Source of the DNA: Cervus elaphus | Taxonomy: Eukaryota > Chordata > Mammalia > Artiodactyla > Cervidae | Assembly (NCBI RefSeq): GCF_910594005.1 | Contig: NC_057834.1 | Span: 43,246,537 to 43,310,536 of the forward strand | DNA: 64,000 bases | Reading direction: 5' to 3' | In this document: positions 1 through 11,125 of the stretch, in pieces | Layout of the letters: every line of letters starts with the position of its first letter | How positions within the stretch are numbered: the stretch's first letter is position 1 | Translations under genes and position numbers: made by a program | Notes under the pieces: model-generated | Databases searched by the model: none | What the model was told of the DNA's origin: nothing | What the model saw: the letters and a program-made list of their open reading frames with translations, nothing else

Positions 1-1089
1 TTTATCAAAATAGTAAGGTACACAGTTTTAAAAGTCAAATAGATCAGTAAAAGTCACAATAAAACATTGTTTCCCCATGTCCAATTCCTACTTCCTAGAG
101 ACAATCACTGAGAATTATAAACTATTTCTTTTAGTCCACAACTCCAGATTTCCAAACATACGTTTATAGAGCTATTTCTTGATTTTTCAGTTTTAGATAT
201 TGTTATCTATGAACTTTCAACTGTGAAAGATAAGGATTTACCTCTTTTACACAACACTGTCTCCCCTATACATTTTTTTTACCCTGTCCTGATACAATTA
301 TTAAACCACAATTTTAGTTAAATCAGAATTTAGCATTTAAATTGTCATCAATAGTTACAATTGTGTCAAGGAGTATATTATATTTCCTTTCTTGTACAAC
401 TTTTAATCTTACCTTGAATTGATAATGATCTTTTTTCCCTTTTAGTTTAGTTTCCTAGTTGCTTATTCATCTCGAAACTCACTGTTAAAAGTGTAACTCC
501 TTTCTCATTATGTTCAAACATATAAGGTAATTTATCATAATGTTTTAAAAAGAATTTTCCTCTTTGAACCCTCCATTCTCCGGTTCTGAATTAGATTGGA
601 TTCTCTATTCTTGGGAGCTTTTTAATTTCTTTCCTTTATCCTAAATTTTCTCTAATTTCATGTTAACACACCTTGGTCTTTTTTATCTCTTGGAAGGATA
701 CTCAATAGGCTCATTTGTTTAAAAGCTTATATACTTAAGCTCTGGGACAGTTCCTCATATTATTTCTCTAACAATTTTGTTTTATACGCTCTCTATCTGA
801 AGTGTCTGTCAATTGTATGTTGAATCTTCTGGACTGATCTCTAATACCCTTAACTTTTTTCTTCTATTTTTCCATTTCTTTGCTCTTTGTTCTACTTTCA
901 GGGAGATTTTCTCAACTTTATCTCTTCCTTTCTTTTGAATTACTACATTCTGTGTTCATATTTTTAATTTTTACAAGCTCTTCTAAGAATTTTTTTTTAA
1001 AGATTTGTTTTTTGGATGTGGACTATTTTTTTAAAGTCTTCATTGAATTTGTTACAATATTGCTTCTGTTTTACATTTTGGTTTTTTGG
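1..1089. other. AT-rich intergenic DNA, possible old antisense L1 remnant
   Basis: No gene is visible. The first few hundred bases resemble the antisense 3' UTR of old mammalian L1 (L1M) elements in wording and T-richness. I could not align it, so the assignment is a guess. The 71-codon open frame at 880-1095 is T-rich, low-complexity and has no recognisable protein features. Confidence 0.35.
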
Positions 1090-1191
1090 TCATGAGTCAT
1101 GTGAGCTCTTAGCTCCTTGACTAGGAATCAAACCTGTACCCCCTGCATTGGAAGGCAAAGTCTTAACTACTGGACCATTAGGTTAAGTCCC
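1090..1191 (-). mobile_element. CHR-type tRNA-Glu SINE fragment, antisense
   Basis: The block reads as the reverse complement of the CHR SINE head: a degenerate B-box-like 'ctaggaatcaaacc', then 'ccctgcattggaagg', then 'taactactggacca' and a final 'taagtccc'. These are the usual landmarks of ruminant CHR elements. The body and tail are missing, and divergence is fairly high. A functional tRNA gene is excluded because the cloverleaf is broken. Confidence 0.7.
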
Positions 1192-3120
1192 AAGAATATT
1201 TTTCTTACCGCAGTATTTTCTTTTATTTTCATGAATACATTATCTTTTATGAAATTAACTTAAGCTTTCTTTTGAAAATTGGTTTCTTCTGTATCCTTTC
1301 CTGTCTGTTTTCTTTGAGTTCTTTTTCCTGTTTATTTTTGGCTTTTCTTTCATGTAAAGGGGTTTTCTAAAATGTGATCTTTAACTATCTACTCACATTT
1401 AAGAGTGAGGCACATAAAAAACACTTAAAAGGCGTGTGTAATCATGTATGAAAGTTGGTAGGCTGCATGGTGGTGAGGGGATGGAACAGGTATTTGGCCA
1501 TTTTCTACTATTTTGTCAGGATGTCTGGACTTGTGTCTTAGGCTAATCAGTTTCTCCAGAGAGGAAATCTCTTTTTTACTTGAAGTTGCATCCAATTGTA
1601 AATGGAGACAAGAAAGGGGTTGATTTTTCAAGGAGAGTTCTCATTGAAATATAGATTTTCCACTTTTTTTTTTTTTTTTTTTGCCAGTTTTCATTACATC
1701 TAACCTACCTTAGTTACGCCTGGTATCTCTGATTTTATTTTAGTTTATTTTGACCTCTATGGGCCAGAGTTGGGAAGGGAATTTAGTTGTTTTTAACATG
1801 ACCTTTTGCCATTTCTTCTGTTTTAGCCTTACACTCACCCTCATCTTCAAGGGTTCTTGGTGTCTCCAAATTTAGCATCTTTGTGGGGTTCTACAGTGTA
1901 AATCAGATTGTCTTTCAATTTCCTGCAGACAGTAAAGTTTTAACTTTCTCCTCTCTGCTAGGGCAATTACCTCTAGTCTAATGGGATTTCTAAGGGGAAT
2001 CCCCATAATAGCATTCCTGAACATTCCTGAACAAGTTGAGAAATGAAACAAGAAGTAAATATGGAGGTCAATTATTACTTTTAGAGGCCTTATTACTATC
2101 AGAGGCCAGGTTGGAGGGTGCAGCTTAGTGTGAGAGTCTGTGGGCCTGTTAACTGTTCCCCAGAGCCAGGCAGCCTGGCTGGGGCAGACGTAAGCGTGGA
2201 GGAGCACAGCAGAATGTGTGTGTGCTGGTGAACAGGCTCCCTCTCCCAGGAGAACAGAGGATGGACGAGGTGGAACACTCCACTGAGGGTGCAGGAACAG
2301 AGGGCTGGGAGAGGCCCAGCTACACTAACTGAGCTCTTTTTGTCCCAAGAAGGAAAACATCAGAAGTGAGGAAAATGCATTTCTGAACTACATGGTCCAT
2401 GAGCTTTATAGATTCCAAAATTTTGTTGCGCTCTCTCAACTCTTCTCTCCTTGATCAGTCTCTTTGTTCTTTTGGGTTTAGGTTTATCTCTTTAAAGTCA
2501 TTTTAATTGGCTTGGGAAGGAATGGAGTTAAGCAGGTACTGTATTAAATTCTCCATGTTTAACTACAAGTTTAAAGTTATTTTTTGAATGTTACCTTGTT
2601 ATTGAGGTTACATATTTCTTTTAAGGCAAATATTTATTATCTGTGCTACTGGAGAAATTCAGTGATGCAATAATTCTTAGAATGCAAAATCTCTAAATCA
2701 TTTCTACTTGCAAATCTATTTACAATATGGATTTATTTCTGGGAGACTTACTTTCCTAACTTTGTTTGACTTTGACTAATGTTAAAACTGGTTTGTACTT
2801 TCTTAGCATGTAAAGAGGTGACTCAAACTGCGAAATCTCAACCTAGAATTTTAATCTGTTGCAGATATTTCACAGAATTTGGTATTCACATAGCAGTAGT
2901 CAAGAATTTATTGATATGTATGCTTCCTTCTTTGCCATTCACTGGTAATCCCTACAGAGAAAAGAATCCCAAATTTAAAAAAGAATGTGATTAGAAAAAC
3001 CTAGAGAATGTGTGGTAGTTCAAACATTATATAGTACTCATGGTGCCAATCAAAATCTCTTCTCAAAAAAGTCTGATAAATATCTTCAACTAAGTTTTAA
3101 TAGAATAATTAACTATACTT
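1192..3120. other. intergenic DNA, nothing recognised
   Basis: No coding exon, RNA gene or confident repeat was recognised. A poly(T) run sits near 1665-1682. The short open frames on both strands lack domains and look like chance frames. The stretch around 2100-2340 is less AT-rich, but I do not recognise it. Confidence 0.4.
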
Positions 3121-3128
3121 ATTAATTA

Positions 3129-5688
3129 ACCTATGCCCCAACCATTAACGCTGAAGAAGCTGAAGTTGAACGGTTCTATGAAGACCTACAAGACCTTTTA
3201 GAACTAACACCCAAAAACGATGTCCTTTTCATTATAGGGGACTGGAATGCAAAAGTAGGAAGTCAAGAAACACCTGGAATAACAAGCAAATTTGGCCTTG
3301 GAGGACAGAATGAAGCAGGGTAAAGGCTAATGAGTTTTGCCAAGAGAACGCACTGGTCATAGCAAACACCCTCTTCCACCAACACAAGAGAAGACTCTAC
3401 ACATGGACATCACCAGATGGTCAACACTGAAATCAGATTGATTTCTCCTGTATAGGAGAAGCTCTATACAGTCAGCAAAAACAAGACTGGGAGCTGACTG
3501 TGGCTCAGATTATGAACTCCTTATTGCCAAATTCAGACTTAAACTGAAGAAAGTAGGGAAAACCCCTAGACCATTCAGGTATGACCTAAATCAAATCCCT
3601 TATGACTATACAGTGGAAGTGAGAAATAGATTTAAGGAACTAGATCTGATAGACAGAGAGCCTGATGAACTATGGACGGAGGTTCGTGACATTGTACAGG
3701 AGACAGGGATCAAGACCATCCCCATGGAAAAGAAAGGCAAAATGGTTGTCTAAGGAGGCCTTACAAATAGCAGTGAAAAGCAAAGGAGAAAAGGAAAGAT
3801 ATTCCCATTTGAATGCAGAGTTCCAAAGAATAGCCAGGAGAGATAAGAAAGCCTTCCTCAGCGATCAATGCAAAGAAATAGAGGAAAACAACAGAATGGG
3901 AAAGACTAGAGATCTCTTCAAGAAAATTAGAAAAAAAAAATTAGAGATACCAAGGGAACATTTCACGCAAAGATGGGTTCAATAAAGGACAGAAATGGTA
4001 TGGACCTAACAGAAGCAGAAGAAATTAAGAAGAGGTGGCGAGCATAAACTGAAGAACTGTACAAAAAAGATCTTCACGATCCAGATAATCACGATGGTGT
4101 GATCACTCACCTAGAGCCAGACATCCTGGAATGTGAAGTCAAGTGGGCCTTAGAAAGCATCACTATGAACAAAGCTAGTGGATGTGATGGAGTTCCAGTT
4201 GAGCTATTTCAAATCCTGAAAGATGCTGTGAAAGTGCTGCACTCAATATGCCAGCAAATTTGGAAAACTCAGCAGTGGCCACAGGACTGGAAAAGGTCAG
4301 TTTTCATTCCAATCCCTAAGAAAGGCAATGCCAAAGAATGCTCAAACTACCGCACAATTGCACTCATCTCACACACTAGTAAAGTAATGCTCAAAATTCT
4401 CCAAGCCAGGCTTCAGCAATACGTGAACCGTAAACTTCCAGATGTTCAAGCTGGATTTAGAAAAGGCAGAGGAACCAGAGATCAAATTGCCAATATCCGC
4501 TGGATCATCGAAAAACAAGAGTTCCAGAAAAACATCTATTTCTGCTTTATTGACTACGCCAAAACCTTTGACTGTGTGGATCACAACACACTGTGGAAAA
4601 TTCTTCAAGAGATGGGAATACCAGACCACCTGACCTGCCTCTTGAGAAACTGGTATGCAGGTCAGGAAGCAACACTTAGAACTGGACATGGAACAACAGA
4701 CTGGTTCCAAATAGGAAAAGGAGTACGTTAAGGCTGTATATTGTCACCCTGCTTATTTAACTTATACACAGAGTACATCATGAGAAACACTGGGCTGGAA
4801 GAAGCACAAGCTGGAATCAAGATTGCAGGGAGAAATATCAATAACCTCAGATATGCAGATGACACCACCCTTATGGCAGAAAGTAAAGAGGAGCTAAAAA
4901 GCTTCTTGATGAAAGTGAAAGAGGAGAGTGAAAAAGTTGGCTTAAAGCTCAACATTCAGAAAACTAAGATCATGGCATCTGGTCCCATCATCTCATGGGA
5001 AATGGATGGGGAGACAGTGGAAACCGTGTCAGACTTTATTTTTTTGGGCTGCAAAATCACTGTGGATGGTGACTGCAGCCATGAAATTAAAAGACACTTA
5101 CTAAAAAAAAATAATAATAAATAAATAAAAAAATAAAAGATGCTTACTCCTTGGAAGGAAAGTTATGACCAACCTAGATAGCATATTAAAAAGCAGAGAC
5201 ATTACTTTGCCAACAAAGGTTCATCTGGTTAAGGTTATGGTTTTTGCAGTGGTCATGTATGGATGTGAGAGTTGGACTGTGAAGAAAGCTGAGCACTGAA
5301 AAATTGATGCTTTTGAACTGTGTTTTTGGAGAAGACTCTTGAGAGTCCCTTGGACTGCAAGGAGATCCAACCAGTCCATCCTAAAGGAGATCAGTCCTGG
5401 GTGTTCATTGGAGGGACTGATGATGAAGCTGAAACTCCAGTACTTTGGCCACCTCTTGAGAAGAGTTGATTCATTGGAAAAGACCCTGATGCTGGGAGGG
5501 ATTGGGGGCAGGAGGAGAAGGGGACAACAGAGGATAAGATGGCTGGATGGCATCACAAACTCGATGGGAATGAGTTTGAGTAAACTCCGGGAGTAGGTGA
5601 TGGACAGGGAGGCCTGGCATGCTGCGATTCATAGGGTCGCAAAGAGTCGGACATGACTGACCAACTGAACTGAACTGAACTGAACTGA
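3129..5688 (+). mobile_element. BovB (RTE) LINE, 5'-truncated, inactive
   Basis: BovB is a ruminant non-LTR retrotransposon encoding an apurinic-type endonuclease and a reverse transcriptase. This copy begins in the endonuclease part and runs to the 3' tail of tandem 'tgaac' units. The RT frame (4099-4731, then 4741-5124) shows the palm motif FIDYAKTFDCVDH and an intact YADD catalytic box at 4852-4863. An in-frame TAA at 4729-4731 interrupts it, and other frameshifts lie upstream. An A/T-rich insertion (about 5101-5142) breaks the C-terminal part. An 8-bp direct repeat ATTAATTA at 3121-3128 and 5689-5696 is the likely target-site duplication. It cannot make a full-length protein. Confidence 0.93.
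4099..5124 (+). pseudogene. BovB reverse transcriptase remnant (RT palm with one stop)
   Basis: This is the reverse-transcriptase portion of the BovB copy at 3129-5688. One frame runs from the 'ITHLEPDILECEVKWAL' segment through the fingers/palm motifs to the YADD box, broken by one nonsense codon at 4729-4731 where the other BovB copies read Gln (CAA). After the YADD box the frame continues about 87 codons to 5124 and ends in a poly-Asn/Lys A-rich insertion. It is a fossil of a transposon gene, not a host gene. Confidence 0.85.
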
Positions 5689-5696
5689 ATTAATTA

Positions 5697-6012
5697 TCCT
5701 GGAGTTTTTGCATCTCAACAGGGGTCCTAAGATTAGATATCTATGTGTGGCATTTTGAGCATCAATGGTAGGTAAGGATATCTTAGGGAACATAATATTT
5801 TGTGTACATGAATTAAACATGATTATAATGGTTCCCTTTGAAAATAGATTTGAAGTTTGATCAGAGGAACTGGGTTTGGGATTCACCTTCACGAAGCACT
5901 AATCATAAGACCTTGGGCATATCCCTAGTTTTTTAGTTGTTTATTCCTATTGTTTAGTTATCCATTGCTAATAAGTCACCCTAAAACTGAGTATTTAAAA
6001 ATAACAACCATG
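5697..6012. other. intergenic spacer, possibly old LTR-type repeat
   Basis: No gene. The wording just before and after the CHR SINE at 6015 ('gctaataagtcaccctaaaactgagta' region, then the segment after 6138) looks like one old mammalian repeat split by that SINE. I cannot name its family. Confidence 0.35.
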
Positions 6013-6014
6013 CT

Positions 6015-6138
6015 GGGAATTCCCTGGAGGTCCAGTGGTTAGAATGGCCTGCTTTCACTGCTGGGCCTGGGTTTGATCCCTGGTTGGGGATCTAAGATCC
6101 TGCAAGCCACATTTCGTGGCTGGAAAAAAAATAAAGTA
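6015..6138 (+). mobile_element. CHR-type tRNA-Glu SINE, sense
   Basis: It opens with 'ggaattccctgg' and carries 'ggtccagtggttag', a B-box-like 'gggtttgatccctgg', 'ggggatctaagatcc' and an A-rich tail near 6125-6138. All are CHR landmarks in order. It appears to interrupt an older repeat. Confidence 0.8.
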
Positions 6139-7000
6139 ATAGCCATGTTTTATTTGCTCAAGATTCTGAAATTAGGGCGGGGCATGGCAGAATGGCTCAT
6201 CTCTGGTCCATATGGTGTTGGCTTGACAAGGACTTGGGGATCCAAGATGGCTTCACTCACATGGCTGGGGCCTCCATTGGGCTGGGAGAGCTGGGGGATG
6301 TCTGGGTTCTCTCTCTTTATAGTCTCTCTTTCTCTAGGGCCTCTTTCTATATATGGCCTCTCTTTAGTTGAACTTCTTTATATATATAACAACTTACTTT
6401 GCCTTGGAGAGTGTTGACCTGGAAGCTTTCCATAGCATATTAAAATGCTGGGCATTGTAGAATTATGTTCTCTCGGTATTCATCATCTATGCTCTTGTCA
6501 AGAGGGGCAGTAGTGACCCTGTTGGATGGTTTTCTGGAATTTTTCAGAGGTATGGGCAGGAAAAATTTCTGGTGGTTCCGAATCAGTCTGAACTCTGGAG
6601 AAAATGCACTTGCATTGGTTGTACCAGCTTAGTTTTGTCTTGAGGCTGCAAGTAAACTAGTTTGGAAAAGGGAAAGGTAAAAAGTTAAGAGAAAGTGAAA
6701 TTTGAAGTCATCCTTAACTCCTTTCTATTCTGTCACCTATGCCCCAAGCAGGCATTAACCAACCTCTTTATTTTCTAATGGAAGTATGAATTTATTTATT
6801 TATTTATTTTTGGAAGTATGATTTAAATTACCATCTGAGGGTTGAGACACAGTCAATCACTAAACATGTCTTGAGGACCCACCTTGTTCTCAGCCCTGTG
6901 CTAAGTCCTGTGAGTGATGCCAGAGGAAGCTGAGCTATTGGCTTGTTTTCTCTCTAGGAAATTCCACTTTGGTTGGGCAAACCAGAATTAAATAACATAA
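6139..7000. other. intergenic DNA with old repeat remnants
   Basis: The first ~300 bases look like the second half of the old repeat interrupted at 6015. A short (TTTA)n tract lies at about 6788-6810. The part at about 6855-6950 matches the wording of an old mammalian repeat that begins with a 'caggcactgtgctaag'-like motif. No gene is supported. Confidence 0.35.
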
Positions 7001-7120
7001 GAAATGGCAACCCACTCCAGTATTCTTGCCTGGAGAATCCCCATGGACAGAAAAGCCAGCAGGCTACAGTCCATGGGGTCACAAAGAGTTGGACATGACT
7101 GAGTGACTAAGCACAGCACA
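7001..7120 (+). mobile_element. BovA SINE monomer, partial
   Basis: The 3' half of a Bov-tA/BovA element: 'gaaatggcaacccactccag', 'ttcttgcctggaga', 'ccatggggtcacaaagag', then 'gacatgactgagtgacta'. The tRNA-derived head is missing. A second partial copy follows directly, so this may be a duplicated monomer or two insertions. Confidence 0.8.
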
Positions 7121-7125
7121 TGAGT

Positions 7126-7230
7126 AGGAAATGGCAACCCACTTTAGTATTCTTGTCTGGAAAGTTCCATGGACAGAGGAACCTGGCAGCCTACAGTCCA
7201 AGAGGTTGCAAAGAGTCAGATATGACTTAC
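7126..7230 (+). mobile_element. BovA SINE monomer, partial, second copy
   Basis: A second, more diverged copy of the same BovA half lies head-to-tail with the one at 7001-7120. It keeps 'aggaaatggcaaccc', 'ccatggacagagga' and a tail 'cagatatgactt'. The tandem arrangement resembles the dimeric Bov-A2 layout. Confidence 0.75.
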
Positions 7231-7328
7231 AAGGCAGCATAGGATAAATGTTGAATAGGTAGTTTAATAAGTTCTAATGATTCAGGGGAGGTAAAATCTT
7301 TTTGGTTAAAGTAGGAGAAAAGCCTGGT

Positions 7329-7533
7329 GGTTTAGTCGCTAAGTCGTGTCTGACTCTTGCAACCCCATGGACTGTAGCCCGCCAGGCTCCTCTGTACATG
7401 AGATTCTCCAAGCAAGAATACTGGAGTGGGTTGTCATTTACCTTCTCCAGGGGATCTTCCCCACCCAGAAATCAAACCCGGGTTTCCTGCATTGCAGGCA
7501 GATTCTTTCCCAACTGAGCTATAAGGGAAGCCC
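7329..7533 (-). mobile_element. Bov-tA SINE, antisense
   Basis: A near-complete element read as reverse complement: tail 'agtcgctaagtcgtgtctga', 'aaccccatggactgtag', 'ttctccaggggatcttcc', the B-box-like 'aaatcaaacccgggtttc', and the head 'agctataagggaagccc'. The short + strand open frames across it are shadows of the SINE. Confidence 0.88.
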
Positions 7534-7640
7534 AGATCAGCCTAAGCAAAACTAAGAAGAGTAGAATGACTATCACCTGTACAGAACAAAAGGATACTAG
7601 TGAGACTTGATCAGAAAAATGTGATCTATGGGGTTATTCA

Positions 7641-7845
7641 GGGCTTCCCAGGTGGCGCTGTGGTGAAGGGCCCAGCTGCTGATCAAGGAGACACAGGAGA
7701 TGAGGGTTCAATCCCTGGGTCGGGAAGATCCCCTGGAGTAGGAAATGGCAAACCACTCCAGTATTCTTGCCTGGGAAAACCCATGAACAGAGGAGCCTGG
7801 TGGGTTACAGTCCATGAGGCTGCAAAGAGTTGGACACACCTGAGC
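7641..7845 (+). mobile_element. Bov-tA SINE, sense
   Basis: A near-complete element from 'gggcttcccaggtggcgctg' through 'gggttcaatccctgggtcgg' and 'gatcccctggagtagga' to the tail 'gcaaagagttggacacacct'. It faces the antisense copy at 7329-7533 about 110 bases away, so the two form a large imperfect inverted repeat. Confidence 0.88.
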
Positions 7846-7849
7846 TAGA

Positions 7850-8500
7850 GCTAGAGAGGGGGTTGTTCAAGCTCCTATTGCTGTGTGAGAACTCCAAATT
7901 GGGAGGGTTAAAGCAGTTGTGATCATTTTATAATTTCTCATGACTTTGTGGGACAGGAAGCACACACGGGTTCAGCTAGGTGGTTCTGGCTCAGGATTTC
8001 TTATGTGATTGCAATCAGACAGTGGCTGGAGCTGGAAACACAGGGTCCTGGAGAAGCTGAGGATTGGCTGGGTACCTCTCACCTCTTCATGTTGGCTGGA
8101 GGCTTCTCTATGTGATTTCTCTCGTTGGTTAGTTTGGGCTTCCTTAGAGGCCCCAACTTCCAAAAAATACTTCAACCTTACTCTCCTCCAGACTTCTGAT
8201 TTCCTGCCAGCACCCCTCCCCCCTGGACCAAATACAGGAAGTCATAGGACTTGATGCACTTCATGTGGCTTTGGGTCACAGATCAGTGTGGAGAAGGGTG
8301 AAGAGTAGATCTGGAGAGGCAATAGAAAATATTCAGCAGCTGATAATTTTAGTTTTTGAACATTAAAGACATACTGAGTTAAATAATATCCTGATGCATG
8401 GTTCTTATTGGTGAATTAACCGCCAATCTCATTCATTCCATACCTTTGATCCTAAATACTTAATCTCACTCTTCATTCGGGCCACTTAAACCCCGCCTCG
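7850..8500. other. intergenic DNA, degenerate LTR-like repeat
   Basis: The block at about 7860-8290 ('ggttcagctaggtggttctg', 'atgttggctggaggcttc') has the wording of an old mammalian LTR-derived repeat, but I cannot assign a family. The overlapping short open frames on both strands are not supported as genes. Confidence 0.35.
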
Positions 8501-10184
8501 TTCAGTTCAGTTGTTGCTCAGTTGTGTCTGACTCTTTGAGACCCCATGGACTGCAACACACCAGGCTTCCTTGTCCATCACCAACTCCCGAAGCTTGCTC
8601 AAACTCATATCCATCAAGTTGGTGATGCCATCTAACCATCTCATCCTCTGTTATCCCCTTCTCCTGCCTTCAGTTTTTCCCAGCACCAAAGTCTTTTACA
8701 GTGAGTCAGGTAAATTCTGATTCTTCGCATCAGGTAGCCAAAGTATTGGAGTTTCAGCTTCAGCATCAGTCTTTCCAATGAATATTCAGGACTGATTTCC
8801 TTTAGGATGGACTAGTTGGATCTCCTTGCAGTCCAAGGGACTCTCAAGAGTCTTCTCCAACACCACAGTTTAAAGGCATCAATTCTTTGGCACTCAGCTT
8901 TCTTTATAATGCAATTCTCACATCCATACATGACTGGAATGGAAAAATTGTAGCTTTGACTAGAGGGACCTTTGTTGGCAAAGTAATGTCTCTGCTTTTT
9001 ATGAAAGTTGCTCAGTCATGTCTGAGTGGGTAGCCTTTCCCTTCTCCAGGGGATCTTCCCAACCCAGGGATCGAACCCAGGTCTCCCACATTGCAGGCAG
9101 CTTCTTTACCAGCTGAGCCACAAGGGAGGCTATCTCTGCTTTTTAATATGCTGTCTAGGTTGGTCATAACTTTCCTTCCAAGGAGCAAGCATCTTTTAAT
9201 TTCATGACTGCAGTCACCATCTGCAGTAATTTTGGAGCCAAAGAAAATAAAGTCTCTCACTGTTTCCATTGTTTCCCCATCTATTTGCCATGAAGTGATA
9301 GGACTGGATGCCATGATCTTAGTTTTCTGAATGTTGAGCTTTAAGCCAACTTTTTCACTCTCCTCTTTCACTTTCACCATGAGGCTCTTTTGTTCTACGC
9401 TTTCTGCCACAAGGGTGGTGTCATCTGCATCTCTGAGTTCATTGATATTTCTCCTGGCAATCTTGATTCCAGCTTGTGCTTCATCCAGCCCAGCATTTCT
9501 CATGATGTACTCTGCACAGAAGTTAAATAAATGTGGTGACAATATACAACCTTGACGTATTCCTTTCCCAAATTGGAACCAGTCTGTTTTTCCATATCTA
9601 GTTCTAACTGTTGCTTCTTGACCTGCATACAGATTTCTCAGGAGGCAGGTAAGGTGGTCTGGTATTCCCATCTCTCAGAATTTTCCACAGTTTGTTGTGA
9701 TCCACCACACAGTCAAAGGCTTTGGGGTAATCAATAAAGCAGAAATAGATGTTTTTCTGGAACTCTCTTCCTTTTTCAATGATCCAACAGATGTTGGCAA
9801 TTTGATCTCTGGTTCCTCTGCCTTTTCTAAATCCAGCTTGAACATCCGGAAGTTCTTGGTTCATGTACTGTTGAAGCCTGGCTTGGAGAATTTTGAGCAT
9901 TACTTTGCTAGCGTGTGAGATGAGTGCAATGTGTGGTAGTCTGAACATTATTTGGCATTGCCTTTTTTTGGGATTGGAATGAAAACTGACCCTTCCCAAT
10001 CCTGTGGCCACTGCTGAGTTTTAAAAATTTGCTGGCATATTGAGTGCAGCACTTTCATAGCATCATCTTTTAGGATTTGAAGTAGCTCAACTGGAATTCC
10101 ATCACTTCCGCTAGCTTTGTTTGTAGTGATGTTTTCTAAGGCCCACTTGACTTCGAATTCCAGGAGGTCTGGCTCTAGGTGATG
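8501..10184 (-). mobile_element. BovB LINE, 5'-truncated, antisense, with a nested SINE
   Basis: Reverse complement of the 3' ~1.55 kb of BovB: the tail 'gttcagttcagttg' at the left, RT in the middle, and truncation near 10184 just after the segment encoding the 'LEPDILE'-like start of the RT domain. The RT frame is broken by frameshifts. The catalytic box reads DADD instead of YADD, so the first residue is also lost. A Bov-tA fragment at 9002-9132 interrupts it. A candidate imperfect target duplication is GCCTCGTT at 8495-8502 and GCCTCATT at 10188-10195, differing by one CpG-type change. Confidence 0.92.
9002..9132 (-). mobile_element. Bov-tA SINE fragment nested in BovB
   Basis: An antisense Bov-tA piece: 'agttgctcagtcatgtctga', then 'gtgggtagcctttcccttct', then 'aacccagggatcgaaccc' and the head 'agctgagccacaagggagg'. 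A perfect 13-bp direct repeat TCTCTGCTTTTTA flanks it at 8989-9001 and 9133-9145, and BovB sequence resumes on each side. An internal part of the SINE, the 'ccatgga...ctccag' block, is deleted. Confidence 0.92.
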
Positions 10185-10277
10185 TCTGCCTCATTATTTC
10201 AGCTTAAAATGTATTTAAGTTCATGAATTTGGCTTTTTCTTTAACTATATTGTTTTTAAAAAATTAATTAGTTATGT

Positions 10278-10540
10278 TTTTGGCTTGCTGGGTCTTTGTT
10301 GCTGCGCATGGACTTTCTCTAGGTGCAGTGAGGGAGGGCTACTTTTTGCTGAGATGTGCGGGCTTCTGACCGTGGTGGCTTCTCTTGCTGCACAGCATGG
10401 GTCCAGAGTTGTGGCTCAGTACTTGTGGCACACCAGCTTAGTTGCCCTGCAGGATGTGGAATCTGCCTGGACCAGGGATCGAACTTGTGTCCCTGCATTA
10501 GCAGGCGGATTTTTAACCACTGGACCACCAGAGAAGTCCT
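10278..10540 (-). mobile_element. long CHR SINE (CHRL-like), antisense
   Basis: Starts with 'ggcttgctgggtctttgttg' and passes through 'tgcgcatggactttctctag'. It ends with the B-box-like 'ccagggatcgaacttgtg', 'taaccactggaccaccagag' and 'aagtcc'. This is the longer ruminant CHR variant. Several 70-90 codon open frames across it are not genes. Confidence 0.75.
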
Positions 10541-10554
10541 TTCTTTCATTTTTT

Positions 10555-11125
10555 TTAAATTAAAATTAAAAAAATAAAGTATGATTGATTTCCAATGTTG
10601 TCTTAGTTTCTGGTATACTGCAAAGTGATTCAGTTATACTGTACATATATAAATATATTCTTTTTTTATATTCTTTTCCATTGTGATTTACTATAGGATA
10701 TTGAGAATATAGTTTCTTGTGCTATATCATACGGCCTTGTTGTTTATTCATGCTGTATGTAATAGTTTGCATCCCCTAATCCCGAACTCCCAATCCATTC
10801 CTCCTCTGCACTGCCTACCCCTTGGCAGCCACAAGTCTGTTCTCTATATCTAAGTCTGCTTTTGTTTTTTATATAATTTCATTTGTATAATATTTTAGAG
10901 TCCACATATAAGTGATATCATATGATCTTTGTCTTTGTCTGACTTAATTCACTTAGTATGATCATCTCTAGGCCCATCCATGGAGCTGCAAATGGCATTA
11001 TTTCATTATTTTTTATGGCTGAGTAATATTCCATTATATTATACATATACACAATATACATCTTCTTTATCCATTCATCTTTTGATGGACATTTAAGTTG
11101 TTTCCATGTTTGACTGTATTTCATC
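10555..11125 (-). mobile_element. L1 3' UTR fragment, antisense
   Basis: The antisense mammalian L1 3' end is recognisable: 'aaaataaagtatgattgatt', 'gtgattcagttatactgtac', 'ggatattgagaatatagttt', 'ccttgttgtttattcatgct', and 'ccacatataagtgatatcat'. The poly(A) side of the element lies at the left, so it is in minus orientation and 5'-truncated. Confidence 0.75.

Noticed and set aside
880..1095. 71-codon Phe/Leu-rich frame resembling a membrane peptide
   Set aside because: It results from T-rich sequence; it has no conserved features and ends in a CHR SINE.
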